A program made the position numbers and the translations under genes. 38,309 nucleotides of DNA from Helicobacter heilmannii (GTDB lineage: Bacteria > Campylobacterota > Campylobacteria > Campylobacterales > Helicobacteraceae). How positions within the stretch are numbered: the stretch's first letter is position 1; every line of letters starts with the position of its first letter. The stretch spans positions 301,163 through 339,471 of the forward strand of contig NZ_CDMK01000001.1 of assembly GCF_001283065.1 (NCBI RefSeq), written 5' to 3'. Of the stretch, positions 8,233 to 16,636 are shown piece by piece. The notes under the pieces were generated by a model. It had not been told where the DNA came from, made no database searches, and worked only from the letters and a program-made list of their open reading frames with translations.

Positions 8233-9588
8233 ATGAGCCAGATGAGCCGTACAGGCTTGCTCTTTTATGTGTGCTGTGTGTGCCCCTTGGAGGCTTTTGA
8301 CTATAAATTCAGTGGGACGAGCGAGTCGGTCTCTAAGGTGGGCTTTAACCACGCGCCGATCAATTCTAAAAAGGGCATCTTCCCCACAGAGAGTTTTGTA
8401 ACACTCACGCTTAAAGCCCAGGTGGACGCGAGTTTATGGGAAAACGAAAGGAATAAAATCAGTACCGGGATCGGCGGGGGAATCGGCGGGCTGGCCTACG
8501 ATTCGACCAAGACTTTGATCGACCAGAGCACGGGGCAACTTTACGGCTCTAAAATGTTTTTCTACTTTGGACGCTATTGGGGTTTTTTAGACAATGCCCC
8601 ATGGGTGAAGTCCAACATTGAATCCACCCGGCGCGCCCGCCCCTATGTACTCTACAACGCTTATTTGCGCTACGACTACAACCACGCCCTGACCATCATC
8701 GCCGGACGCTACTTGTCTAAAACGATTTTTTTGAGTGGCTACACCGAAGGCTTTGAGGCCTCCTATAAATTCCGCCCTTATTTTAAGTTGCGCTGGTTTA
8801 GCTCCTTTGGTAGGGCTTTGGCGGTGGGCGAGTTCATCCGCCCATGGTACGCCCCCATCACGACTAAGAACAAGCAGGGCAAGGTGGTGGATTTGGGCAT
8901 CCACGCGGTGGGGCTAAACTTTGACACCAAGAAGTTTTCAGCCGTGGGCTTTGTGTATTTCTCTCCAAATACCTACACCACCCCGGGTGTGAAGCTGCAT
9001 TACAACACCAACCCCGACTTTGATGGTCTAGGCTTTAAATCCCTAACTGAAATGACCCTTATCTTCCCTATTTACGCCCCCCACCTTTACAACACCTGGT
9101 ACCGTGGCTCTAAGCTGGGGCGGGGCGGGGCGAGTTTATATGTCCGCCAACGCTTTGACTATAACCAGTATAACTTTGGCGCAGGGTATTTCCAAAATAT
9201 TGGTAACGCCAATGCTCGAATCAACTGGTATGGTAGCCCGATTGGCATCGACTACCGCGACAACAGCGTTTACGGTGGGCTCATGGATAACATGATTTCA
9301 CCTAATGCGGTGACGGGTTTTGTCTTTATGGGGGGGGTGTATAAAAAGCTCTTTTGGGGGCTTGTGGGGCGCTTGACCTTCTCGCCTAGGGCGAATGAGC
9401 AAAGCGTGGCGTGGAACCTAGGAATCAAGTGGAATCGTTACTTTTCTACTAACATTAAGCTGGAATACAACGAAGTCGACACCCATAAGGGCTACAACAT
9501 TACCGACTGGTACACAAGAGACCCGAGCACGCCAGCCACGCACCAAGACCGCAGTTACTTAATGACCGCCATTAAAGCGCAATTTTAG
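8233..9588 (+). CDS. Hof-family outer membrane protein 3
   Basis: The shortest member of the cluster, 451 residues. The signal peptide is brief and cysteine-rich and appears to end at LEA/FDYKF (residue 21). Shared motifs are SKVGFNHAPINSKKGIFPTESFV, AGRYLSKTIFLSGYTEGFE, RWFSSFGRALAVGEF, YFSPNTYTTPG, YNTNPDFDGLGFKS, RQRFDYNQYNFGAGYFQNIGNAN, SPRANEQS and QDRSYLMTAIKAQF. The mature protein has no cysteine. The ATG at 8233 has TGAGG about 9 nt upstream; a second in-frame ATG at 8242 is possible. Role presumed porin or adhesin, as for the family. Confidence 0.87.
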   Translation: MSQMSRTGLLFYVCCVCPLEAFDYKFSGTSESVSKVGFNHAPINSKKGIFPTESFVTLTLKAQVDASLWENERNKISTGIGGGIGGLAYDSTKTLIDQSTGQLYGSKMFFYFGRYWGFLDNAPWVKSNIESTRRARPYVLYNAYLRYDYNHALTIIAGRYLSKTIFLSGYTEGFEASYKFRPYFKLRWFSSFGRALAVGEFIRPWYAPITTKNKQGKVVDLGIHAVGLNFDTKKFSAVGFVYFSPNTYTTPGVKLHYNTNPDFDGLGFKSLTEMTLIFPIYAPHLYNTWYRGSKLGRGGASLYVRQRFDYNQYNFGAGYFQNIGNANARINWYGSPIGIDYRDNSVYGGLMDNMISPNAVTGFVFMGGVYKKLFWGLVGRLTFSPRANEQSVAWNLGIKWNRYFSTNIKLEYNEVDTHKGYNITDWYTRDPSTPATHQDRSYLMTAIKAQF

Positions 9589-9698
9589 TGAAAATTTGTA
9601 ACATTTATAAAGATACTCTGCACACTCTGTCTAAAAATGGGTGTGACATCGCTCAAAGCTGTGCTAAAAGCTTTAGAGACTAAATCTAAAGGGTTGCC

Positions 9699-11177
9699 TT
9701 GACTACACGCTTGACTACACGCAAATTAAGCCATCTCCTCTCTTTTTTGGCTTTGCTCACAAATCCCCTCAAAGCCTTTGACATTAAATTCTCGGGACGT
9801 TTAGACAGCTTTTCTAAGATAGGTTTCAACAATTCCAAGATCAACACCAAGTATGGCATCTTCCCCACAGAGAGCTTTGTGGATGTCGTGGGCTTTGCCC
9901 AAATGAAAGTGGGGCTACTGCCCAAACACACCACAGATCACGAGCTCAGTTTCAGTTTAGGCGGAGCGATGGCGGGCATTCCCTACGATTCCACCAAATA
10001 TTTGAGGGATCAAGACGGGCAAGTTTATGGCTCTGTGGTGCACAATTTCATCGGGGGCTGGCATGGGTATTTTTTTAACAAATACCTCACCCAATTATCC
10101 GGGGCTTACCACGCCCGCCCCTATGTGCTCGACACCGCTTTTTTGCAATACGATTATAAACACAAGTTTGGCTTTAAAATCGGGCGCTATGAGGCGAATA
10201 TTGATTTTATGAGCGGGTCCAACCAGGGCTTTGAGTTTTACTACCGCCCGATTAAAAATCTCAAATTTTGGTGGTGGAGCTCTTATGGGCGGGGTTTGGC
10301 GTTTAACTCGTGGATTTATCAGTTCTACGCTTCAACCGCCTATGAAAAACGAAATGGGCAGTGGGCTAACTTTGGCTGGCATGGGATCACCGCCACTTAT
10401 GATTATAAGAAACTAAGCGCGCAGGCGTTTTTTTACTTCTCGCCCAAGACCTACAACGCTCCGGGTTTTAAGCTCATCTACGACACAAACAAAAACTTCC
10501 AACTTGTGGGTTTTCGCTCCCAAACATTTTTAATGGTTACAATTCCCGTTTACGATTCGGGCTGGTACAACCCGCTCACTAAAACCTACAGCATTTGGGA
10601 CGCAGCACAACACGGCTCGCTCGTGGGTAAATATGGAGTCACTCTAAACATCCGCCAAGCCTTTTGGTGGGACCGCTGGGCGGTTATTTTAGGGCTTTAT
10701 AACACCTTTGGCAACCCAGACGCTTATTTAGGAAGCCACACCATGCCTATGGGGAACAACACCTCTTATGTTAACGACTATGTGAGCTCGAGCATCATCG
10801 GGTTTGACTTTTGGGACAACACGGCTTATGACGGGCTGGCTGATGCCGTCACCAACGCCAACACCACGACCGTCTACGGCTCCGTGGGCAGCATTTATAA
10901 AAAATTCGCATGGCACATCTTTGGACGCGTGAGCAACGCCAACCACAACGTTCAAGGGCACATTGGGCGCAGCAACGAATACTCCGCAGCCCTAAGTTTA
11001 GACTACGCTTTCACCCGTTCGGTGTTCTTGCACTTCAAGATCGAATACTACGGGGTGCAAATGCATCAGGGCTACCAAGTGGGCTACTTTGGCGCCCCCC
11101 AATTTAACAATCCCGACTTTAGGGCGAATTATCAAGACCGCAGCCACATCATGACCAACATCACTTTAAAATTTTAG
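9699..11177 (+). CDS. Hof-family outer membrane protein 4 (TTG start)
   Basis: A 492-residue predicted outer membrane barrel. No ATG is available before the signal peptide. TTG at 9699, preceded by AAAGGG 5 nt upstream, gives signal peptide MTTRLTTRKLSHLLSFLALL ending at LKA/FDIKF. The 12-mer TTGACTACACGC is tandemly duplicated at 9699-9722, so a second in-frame TTG (9711) exists. Motifs are SKIGFNNSKINTKYGIFPTESFV, RYEANIDFMSG, WWWSSYGRGLAFN, YFSPKTYNAPGFKL, RQAFWWDRWAVILGLYNTFGNPDAYLG and QDRSHIMTNITLKF. The mature part has no cysteine. The RQRFDYNNY motif is diverged here to RQAFWWDRW. Confidence 0.86.
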   Translation: MTTRLTTRKLSHLLSFLALLTNPLKAFDIKFSGRLDSFSKIGFNNSKINTKYGIFPTESFVDVVGFAQMKVGLLPKHTTDHELSFSLGGAMAGIPYDSTKYLRDQDGQVYGSVVHNFIGGWHGYFFNKYLTQLSGAYHARPYVLDTAFLQYDYKHKFGFKIGRYEANIDFMSGSNQGFEFYYRPIKNLKFWWWSSYGRGLAFNSWIYQFYASTAYEKRNGQWANFGWHGITATYDYKKLSAQAFFYFSPKTYNAPGFKLIYDTNKNFQLVGFRSQTFLMVTIPVYDSGWYNPLTKTYSIWDAAQHGSLVGKYGVTLNIRQAFWWDRWAVILGLYNTFGNPDAYLGSHTMPMGNNTSYVNDYVSSSIIGFDFWDNTAYDGLADAVTNANTTTVYGSVGSIYKKFAWHIFGRVSNANHNVQGHIGRSNEYSAALSLDYAFTRSVFLHFKIEYYGVQMHQGYQVGYFGAPQFNNPDFRANYQDRSHIMTNITLKF

Positions 11178-11271
11178 ACTTAGTGTGAATAAAATATTTG
11201 TAATAATATTCTATGTATTACCCAAAAATTTAAGCTAAATTGTGTCTGTTTAAGAAAAAAAATACACAAAC

Positions 11272-11282
11272 TATATTAAAAT
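11272..11282 (+). promoter_or_regulatory. candidate -10 region for hof 5
   Basis: TATATTAAAAT lies in an AT-rich stretch about 120 nt upstream of the hof 5 start. The gap 11178-11398 is the largest between hof genes 3 to 6 and is mostly AT-rich, unlike the coding sequence around it. Confidence 0.35.
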
Positions 11283-11398
11283 GCGCCTACACAATCATGG
11301 TCTCGGGCATGGCTCGGCTAGAGTTTTACGGACGTGTTCTGTGTAGTTCTCTAACACTTTAGGGTTACTAGATACCTGCGATATTGAAGGCGACACCA

Positions 11399-13102
11399 AT
11401 GAATGAAGAAAAACAACAAAAAAGGTTACGAGGCATGAAAAAGATCAAAGACACCAAATGGGGTAAGCTGGTAAAGGGGGTGCGTAAACTGCGCAACACG
11501 CTCACACCTGCCCTGCTGGCTTCCTCTTCTTTGGGGATTTGCGGTTTGGACGCGATCACCTACGAAGTGCACGGGGATCTGATCAACTTCTCAAAAGTGG
11601 GGTTCAACAACTCCCCCATTAACCCAATCAAGGGGCTTTACCCAACCGGTACCTTTGTGGAGTTGACGGGTAAATTAGAAAGCACCGTGCATTTAGGCAA
11701 GGGCTGGAGTGTGAGTTTAGGCGGGGCGCTAGGGGGCATGCCCTATGACAACACCCGTTACGACACATACGCCAAAATCCCCGCTTCTGAAATTCCTCAG
11801 GCGTGGAAAAATGGTTGTGGTGCTAATTACAATGGTCCAGATAGTGCCAACGGCTTTTGTGTGCCTTTTTGGGATCCAGGTAAGAACCCCGCATACGGTT
11901 CCTACCAATGGGCGATGGATCATGGCGGCGTAGCCGACCCTCGCGGTATCGGGTATATGTTTATGGGTGAGTGGAACGGGCTCTTCCCTAACTACTACCC
12001 GGCCAGTGCCTACACCCCCGGGCAGTCTCGTAGGTATGAAATCTATAAGGCGAATGTCCAGTACAAAAGCGACAAAATTTGGATCATCGCCGGGCGCTAC
12101 GACACCACACAGGTCAAAGACATCGACTGGTTTTACCAATTGACTCAAGGTTTCTACGGCATGTTTAAACTCACGAATAAGCTGACCTTCCAAGTGTTCA
12201 GCTCCTGGGGCCGTGGTATTGCTGACGGCCAATGGATGTTCCCCATCTATCGTGAAAAACCTTGGGGCGAACATAAAGTCGGGTTCATTTACCAAGTGAA
12301 CAAACACTTCTCCATCCACCCCCATGTGTGGTTTGCACCAGAAGTTTTCACCGCTCCTGAGATCAAAATGTATTACGACACCAACCCCGAATTTAGTGGC
12401 CGCGGTTTCCGCTCACAAACCACTTTCTACGGGATGTATGTTTACCAGTGGAATAACGCTATGTACGGCCGTTATGCCCCCGCAAGGTATAACACCTGGG
12501 ACCCCTTCCTAGATGGCGGTAAATGGCGCGGTTTACAAGGTCCTGGCGGGGCGACCATCTTGATTAAAGAGCGCCTAGACTTTAACAACTACAATGTGGG
12601 TTTTGGTATCTACGACAACATCGGTAACCCGAACCCCAACATCGGTACCTATGGTAACCCCGTGGCGATCGATGGTGTCGAACAATGGACGGGTGGTATC
12701 TACTCACTAGGGTTTGCGTCTATCAACAACATCACCGACGCCGATGCTTTCACAGTTTATGCGAAAACCGGCGCGGTGTATGGCAAGTTTGACTGGGAAT
12801 TGGCCGAAAGGTACACCACAGCTCCTCGTGCGGACGGTCAGGCTCTAGCCCTCTATCTTGACTACCAGTTTGGCAAACACATCAAAGCCGGGATCAAACT
12901 TGAATGGTTCTTCCAAGTCATCCGCGCAGGCTACAACCCAGGTGTGGGCTTTTTGAGCTACATGGGGCAACCTTTGAGCTTGAACACAGGTGTGTTCTCA
13001 GCCGCGGGCTTTGCGCAAGGTCCGCAAAACACAGGGGGCATTGCCCACACTGTTTGGCAAGATCGAAGCCACTTGATGACCCACATCAGCTACAGCTTCT
13101 AA
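11399..13102 (+). CDS. Hof-family outer membrane protein 5
   Basis: The largest member, 567 residues from ATG 11399 (GAAGG about 8 nt upstream); ATG 11435 (MKKIKDTKW) is an alternative. The presequence is unusually long and basic before LTPALLASSSLGICGLDA, with cleavage near residue 52. Shared motifs are SKVGFNNSPINPIKGLYPTGTFVE, AGRYDTTQVKDIDWF, FSSWGRGIADG, DTNPEFSGRGFRSQT, KERLDFNNYNVGFGIYDNIGNPN, PRADGQA and QDRSHLMTHISYSF. A surface-loop insertion of about 60 residues around 115-175 contains two cysteines (NGCGANY and GFCVPFW). Unlike its neighbours it has a long C-terminal loop with Gly/Pro/Gln repeats before the last strand. Confidence 0.88.
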   Translation: MNEEKQQKRLRGMKKIKDTKWGKLVKGVRKLRNTLTPALLASSSLGICGLDAITYEVHGDLINFSKVGFNNSPINPIKGLYPTGTFVELTGKLESTVHLGKGWSVSLGGALGGMPYDNTRYDTYAKIPASEIPQAWKNGCGANYNGPDSANGFCVPFWDPGKNPAYGSYQWAMDHGGVADPRGIGYMFMGEWNGLFPNYYPASAYTPGQSRRYEIYKANVQYKSDKIWIIAGRYDTTQVKDIDWFYQLTQGFYGMFKLTNKLTFQVFSSWGRGIADGQWMFPIYREKPWGEHKVGFIYQVNKHFSIHPHVWFAPEVFTAPEIKMYYDTNPEFSGRGFRSQTTFYGMYVYQWNNAMYGRYAPARYNTWDPFLDGGKWRGLQGPGGATILIKERLDFNNYNVGFGIYDNIGNPNPNIGTYGNPVAIDGVEQWTGGIYSLGFASINNITDADAFTVYAKTGAVYGKFDWELAERYTTAPRADGQALALYLDYQFGKHIKAGIKLEWFFQVIRAGYNPGVGFLSYMGQPLSLNTGVFSAAGFAQGPQNTGGIAHTVWQDRSHLMTHISYSF

Positions 13103-13115
13103 GTCTTATTTTTTG

Positions 13116-13138
13116 CCTTAAGGGGTGTCCCCTTAAGG
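13116..13138 (+). terminator. strong hairpin after hof 5 (possible terminator)
   Basis: CCTTAAGGGG-TGT-CCCCTTAAGG is a perfect 10-bp stem with a 3-nt loop, 14 nt after the hof 5 stop. The downstream sequence TATTCTTGTT is only moderately T-rich, so it may be a weak terminator, an mRNA-stabilising end or a processing site. A new promoter box begins right after it. Confidence 0.55.
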
Positions 13139-13147
13139 TATTCTTGT

Positions 13148-13153
13148 TATAAT
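13148..13153 (+). promoter_or_regulatory. TATAAT box for hof 6
   Basis: Perfect TATAAT 42 nt upstream of the hof 6 ATG and 9 nt after the hairpin, suggesting that hof 6 is transcribed separately from hof 5. Confidence 0.55.
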
Positions 13154-13195
13154 ACCCCGCCTTAGTTTTCATAAATCTATCTCGAGCAGGTCGCC

Positions 13196-14605
13196 ATGCA
13201 AGTTCAATTTAGAGGGAACCGCACCGCCCATAAGTGGCTTGTTTGCATGCTCCTTGTTTTAGAACGCGTTTTAGCCTTTGACATGAGCATCAGTGGGAAG
13301 CTGAGCAGTTATACACTCTATGGCTTCAACAACAAACGCTACGACCCCTCCAAGTTCATTTACCCGACCGGTAGCTACACCTCGCTTTTAGCCGAAATGA
13401 ATGTCAGCATGGACCTTTATAAGGGTTTGCACGCCGAGGTGGGTGGCATGCTCTCCGCCCTGCCCTACGACTCCACTGCCTATCAAGGCAACGACATCCA
13501 ACCCGGACAACCCGGCGGTCCAGGAGATTTTTATAACCACGATGGCGGGATTTATTGGGAATACATCGGGTGGTATGCCGGCCATAGCGGTTTGCATGTG
13601 CAAAAACCGCGCTACGCGATGGTAAACAACGCCTACATCAGTTACGACTATAAGGGCATTTTTGGCATCAAGGGGGGGCGTTATGAGCTTTCCGATTACG
13701 ATTGGTTCACCTCCTTTAGCCAAGGCGTGGAAGGCTATGTCAAATACAAGGACTATAAACTGCGGGTGCTCTACTCGGATGCAAGGGCATCTGCGTCTAG
13801 CGACTGGTTTTGGCCTTTTGGGCGTTACTACACCAGCGGCAAGCCCCTGATGATCGCCGAGTTTAGATACCAAAAAGGCCACTGGAAGGTCAACCCCTAT
13901 TTTTACTCTATCTTTGGGCGCATGAATGCCCCCGGGATCAACATCACCTACGACACCAACCCCCATTTTAGGGATAAGGGTTTTCGCTGGGTGGGCACTT
14001 TTGTAGGGTTCTTCCCCTTCTTCCCCCCCTCTGGCCGGGGCTATGACATGATTTTGTTTGGGCAAGAAAAAATGGGCAAGGCGGGCCAGACCCTCTTTTT
14101 CCGCTCTCGTTTTTATTACAATAAATGGATCTTTGGCGGTAGCATTTATAAAAATATCGGCAATGCCAATGGCGACATTGGGATTTACGGCGACCCTTTG
14201 GGTTACAACATGTGGACCAATACGATCTACGATGCCGAGATCAACAACATTGTGGGCAAAGACGCGCTCAATGGGTTTTTATACTTCGGTTCGCACTTCC
14301 ACGGCTTTACTTGGAAGGTTCTAGGCCGTTTAACGGGCTCGCCTCGGGCCAACGAGCAAAGCGTGGCACTTTTTCTAAGTTATTTTTTGAGCCGCTACAA
14401 CTTAAAATTTGATTTGAAACTGGAGTATTACAACAACATTACCAAAAAAGGCTATTGTCTTGGTTTTGGCTATGGTCCCACGCCCAATACTTGTGGATCA
14501 TGGGACCCCGCGACCAACAACTTCGCCCCTCGTCTGACCCGCAACATCGACTCAGACCGTAGCCACTTGATGTTCACTGTTACCTACGGGTTTCAGCTCC
14601 TCTAA
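13196..14605 (+). CDS. Hof-family outer membrane protein 6
   Basis: A 469-residue predicted outer membrane barrel, the last and most diverged of the six. The signal peptide ends at VLA/FDMSI (about residue 27). Shared motifs are YGFNNKRYDPSKFIYPTGSYTS, GGRYELSDYDWFTSFSQG, MNAPGINITYDTNPHFRDKGFRW, RSRFYYNKWIFGGSIYKNIGNANGDIG, GSPRANEQS, KKGYCLGFGYG and SDRSHLMFTVTYGF. It has a Gly/Pro-rich loop (QPGQPGGPGDFYNHDGG) and two mature-part cysteines in the final long loop (YCLGF and NTCGSW). The end differs from the others: YGF is followed by QLL rather than terminating on the aromatic residue. Its stop codon overlaps that of convergent moeA. Confidence 0.87.
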   Translation: MQVQFRGNRTAHKWLVCMLLVLERVLAFDMSISGKLSSYTLYGFNNKRYDPSKFIYPTGSYTSLLAEMNVSMDLYKGLHAEVGGMLSALPYDSTAYQGNDIQPGQPGGPGDFYNHDGGIYWEYIGWYAGHSGLHVQKPRYAMVNNAYISYDYKGIFGIKGGRYELSDYDWFTSFSQGVEGYVKYKDYKLRVLYSDARASASSDWFWPFGRYYTSGKPLMIAEFRYQKGHWKVNPYFYSIFGRMNAPGINITYDTNPHFRDKGFRWVGTFVGFFPFFPPSGRGYDMILFGQEKMGKAGQTLFFRSRFYYNKWIFGGSIYKNIGNANGDIGIYGDPLGYNMWTNTIYDAEINNIVGKDALNGFLYFGSHFHGFTWKVLGRLTGSPRANEQSVALFLSYFLSRYNLKFDLKLEYYNNITKKGYCLGFGYGPTPNTCGSWDPATNNFAPRLTRNIDSDRSHLMFTVTYGFQLL

Positions 14606-15765
14606 GGCAGTAAAGACACTAAAAGATCTGGTGTTTCACTGACATAAGCCATGGCATTGGAGTAGCTCAAGGCCTCGATCGCCCCCGCCCCGTAGGCGTT
14701 GTTTTTGTAGGGCGTGAAGATGCCGTTTTCTAACCACCCTAAGACTAAATGCGTTCGTTTGCCCTTAAGCTTTAAGGGGCTGTTTAACTGCACTTTGATG
14801 AGGGGTTCTTGCGTGGCAGAGCCCGCTTGTTTTAAAAGAGCGGGGCGCACCAGGGCTAGAAAGGTCAGCACACAGCTTAAAGGGTTGCCTGGCATGCCAA
14901 AGATGCGCTGATCCCCCACACTGGCACATAAAAGGGGTTTGCCCGGCTTGACATCCACCCCGTGGTAGTGGATTTTTGCGCCTATTTGGGTCAACGACTC
15001 TTTAAAATGGTCCTTATCACCCACACTCACCCCCGCGCTGCTAAGGAGCACATCGTAAGCTAAGGCGTTTTTCAGGCGAGTCACTTGTGCTTGCAAGTCG
15101 TCTTGCAAATGCCCCAAATGCACAGCCTCAAAACCCAAATGGCGCAAAAGTGCCACCAACACAACGCCGTTTGTGTCATAAACTTGGTGCTTGTGAGCTG
15201 CGCTGCCTAAAGGCACAACCTCATCCCCACTGCTAAAAACCCCCACTTTTAATTGTTGATACACGCTAAGGGTGGTGGCCCCTTGAGAGGCGAGCAGAGC
15301 GATGTCCCCGATTTTTAAGCGCGTGCCTTGTTTTAAGAGCAAATCCCCCGCCTTGATATTTTCTCCCTCATAGCGGATATTCGCGCCCTTGTTAAAGCCC
15401 AGCGGAGCGTATGCGTGGGTGGCACTGTATTCTTGCATTTGCTCAATGGGCACCACCACATCTATGCCAGTAGGCACCAGTGCACCGGTCATGATTTTCA
15501 CACACACTCCAGCGGGCAAAGTCTCTAGGGGGCTGCCCGCATAAATGCTCTTGGCAATGGGCACGCTTTTGCCTAAATCCTCCAAACGAAAACCAAAGCC
15601 ATCCATCGCCGAATTCGTGGCTTTGGGCAAAGGGTCTTTGGCGTAAAAATCTTGGGCTAAAATGCGCCCGTGCGCTAGAGACAACGCCACCTCTTGCACT
15701 TTCAGGGGGATTTGGGGCAAATTCAAACCAATCTCTAAGGCCTCTTGAAAAGAAATTAAATCCAT
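14602..15765 (-). CDS. moeA: molybdopterin molybdenumtransferase
   Basis: Inserts molybdate into adenylylated molybdopterin to complete the molybdenum cofactor. From the ATG at 15765, behind AGAAGG with 6-nt spacing, the protein is 387 aa. Starting at 15801 would overlap fliR and add 12 residues unlike the family. MoeA motifs are TNSAMDGFGF, AGVCVKIMTGALVPTG, EGENIKAGDLLLKQGTRL, SSAGVSVGDKDHFKESL, VKPGKPLLCA and FGMPGNPLSCVLTFL. The gap to fliR is about 10 nt, as for HP0172-HP0173 of H. pylori (from memory). No other molybdenum cofactor genes are in the window. Confidence 0.94.
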   Translation of the reverse strand: MDLISFQEALEIGLNLPQIPLKVQEVALSLAHGRILAQDFYAKDPLPKATNSAMDGFGFRLEDLGKSVPIAKSIYAGSPLETLPAGVCVKIMTGALVPTGIDVVVPIEQMQEYSATHAYAPLGFNKGANIRYEGENIKAGDLLLKQGTRLKIGDIALLASQGATTLSVYQQLKVGVFSSGDEVVPLGSAAHKHQVYDTNGVVLVALLRHLGFEAVHLGHLQDDLQAQVTRLKNALAYDVLLSSAGVSVGDKDHFKESLTQIGAKIHYHGVDVKPGKPLLCASVGDQRIFGMPGNPLSCVLTFLALVRPALLKQAGSATQEPLIKVQLNSPLKLKGKRTHLVLGWLENGIFTPYKNNAYGAGAIEALSYSNAMAYVSETPDLLVSLLP

Positions 15766-15775
15766 GAAACACCTT

Positions 15776-16543
15776 CTAAAATAAAGTTGTGATCGCCTCA
15801 AAGGCTTTTAAAAGTTCATCCTTGAAGCGGTGCATGAGCGCGCCTAAAACCAAGATCAGCCCCGCTAAGGCGATGGCGATCTTAAGCGGAAAGCCCACGG
15901 CAAGCAAGTTAAACTGCGGGTGGGTTTTCATGATCATGCCAAAGACAATGTCGCTAAACATCACCACGGCCAACACGGGAAAGGCCATGCTAAAGCCCAC
16001 GACAAACAAATGCCCTAGGGCTTGCACGCTCGCCTTGACGATGTGGTTGGTGAGTACAAAGCCACCTAAAGGGACTTGCTCTAGGCTGTGCTGCACCCAT
16101 AAGATCACCAAGTGGTGCATGGAGGTTTGCAGCATGGTTAAAATAGCTAGAAGCAAGACTACTTGTCCCACCACCGCCTTTTGGGCCCCCGAGACGGGGT
16201 CGTAGGCACTGGCCATGGTTAGCCCCATAGAAAAGCTGATTGTGTCCGTGGCAAAGGCGATGGCGTTAAAGATGACATGCAAAAAGAAAGAGGCACACAG
16301 CCCCAAAAATGCCTCTGCACAGCAGGCGATTAAAAAATCCTCGGCCCCCAAAAATACGGGACTAGGGGGCATGGAGGGGTAAAAGACCAGAGTTAAAAAA
16401 AAGCTCAAAGCCCCACGCACAGACACCGGGATCAAATTATTGTCAAAAAAGGGAAAGAGCGCAACCACCCCGCTTAAGCGCAAAAAGAGCAGTAAAAAAC
16501 CCTGCACATGGCGATCGCTCATATAGGCTAACCAATCCAACAT
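15776..16543 (-). CDS. fliR: flagellar biosynthesis protein FliR
   Basis: Inner-membrane component of the flagellar type III export gate, working with FliP, FliQ and FlhB. The protein is highly hydrophobic with about six membrane segments. It begins MLDWLAYMSDRHVQGFLLLFLRLSGVVALFP, and LIPVSVRGALSFFLTL is typical for FliR. From ATG 16543 it is 255 aa, the usual length; an in-frame ATG at 16552 lies inside the TATAAT promoter box and is unlikely. No ribosome binding site precedes 16543, and the predicted transcription start is essentially at the ATG, so the message may be leaderless. Confidence 0.93.
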   Translation of the reverse strand: MLDWLAYMSDRHVQGFLLLFLRLSGVVALFPFFDNNLIPVSVRGALSFFLTLVFYPSMPPSPVFLGAEDFLIACCAEAFLGLCASFFLHVIFNAIAFATDTISFSMGLTMASAYDPVSGAQKAVVGQVVLLLAILTMLQTSMHHLVILWVQHSLEQVPLGGFVLTNHIVKASVQALGHLFVVGFSMAFPVLAVVMFSDIVFGMIMKTHPQFNLLAVGFPLKIAIALAGLILVLGALMHRFKDELLKAFEAITTLF

Positions 16544-16550
16544 AGGCGGC

Positions 16551-16556
16551 ATTATA
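16551..16556 (-). promoter_or_regulatory. TATAAT box for fliR-moeA
   Basis: Perfect minus-strand TATAAT whose expected start site (about 7 nt downstream, near 16544) coincides with the fliR ATG at 16543. Confidence 0.55.
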
Positions 16557-16585
16557 GCGCAGCAAGATTTTTATTAGGCTTTTAA

Positions 16586-16594
16586 TGCTAGAAT
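16586..16594 (+). promoter_or_regulatory. extended -10 promoter of dsbK
   Basis: TGC-TAGAAT on the plus strand, about 42 nt before the dsbK ATG and divergent from the fliR promoter. Confidence 0.6.
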
Positions 16595-16636
16595 GGGCGT
16601 TTTAAATTTTAGTTGATAGAAAAAAGAAGGATTGCT

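Noticed and set aside
11729-12325. Long minus-strand open frame (198 codons) inside hof 5
   Set aside because: It lies wholly within a clear outer membrane protein gene; composition is that of an antisense shadow, with no recognisable motif.
13388-14065. Long minus-strand open frame (225 codons) inside hof 6
   Set aside because: Antisense shadow of a strongly supported gene, with no protein family features.
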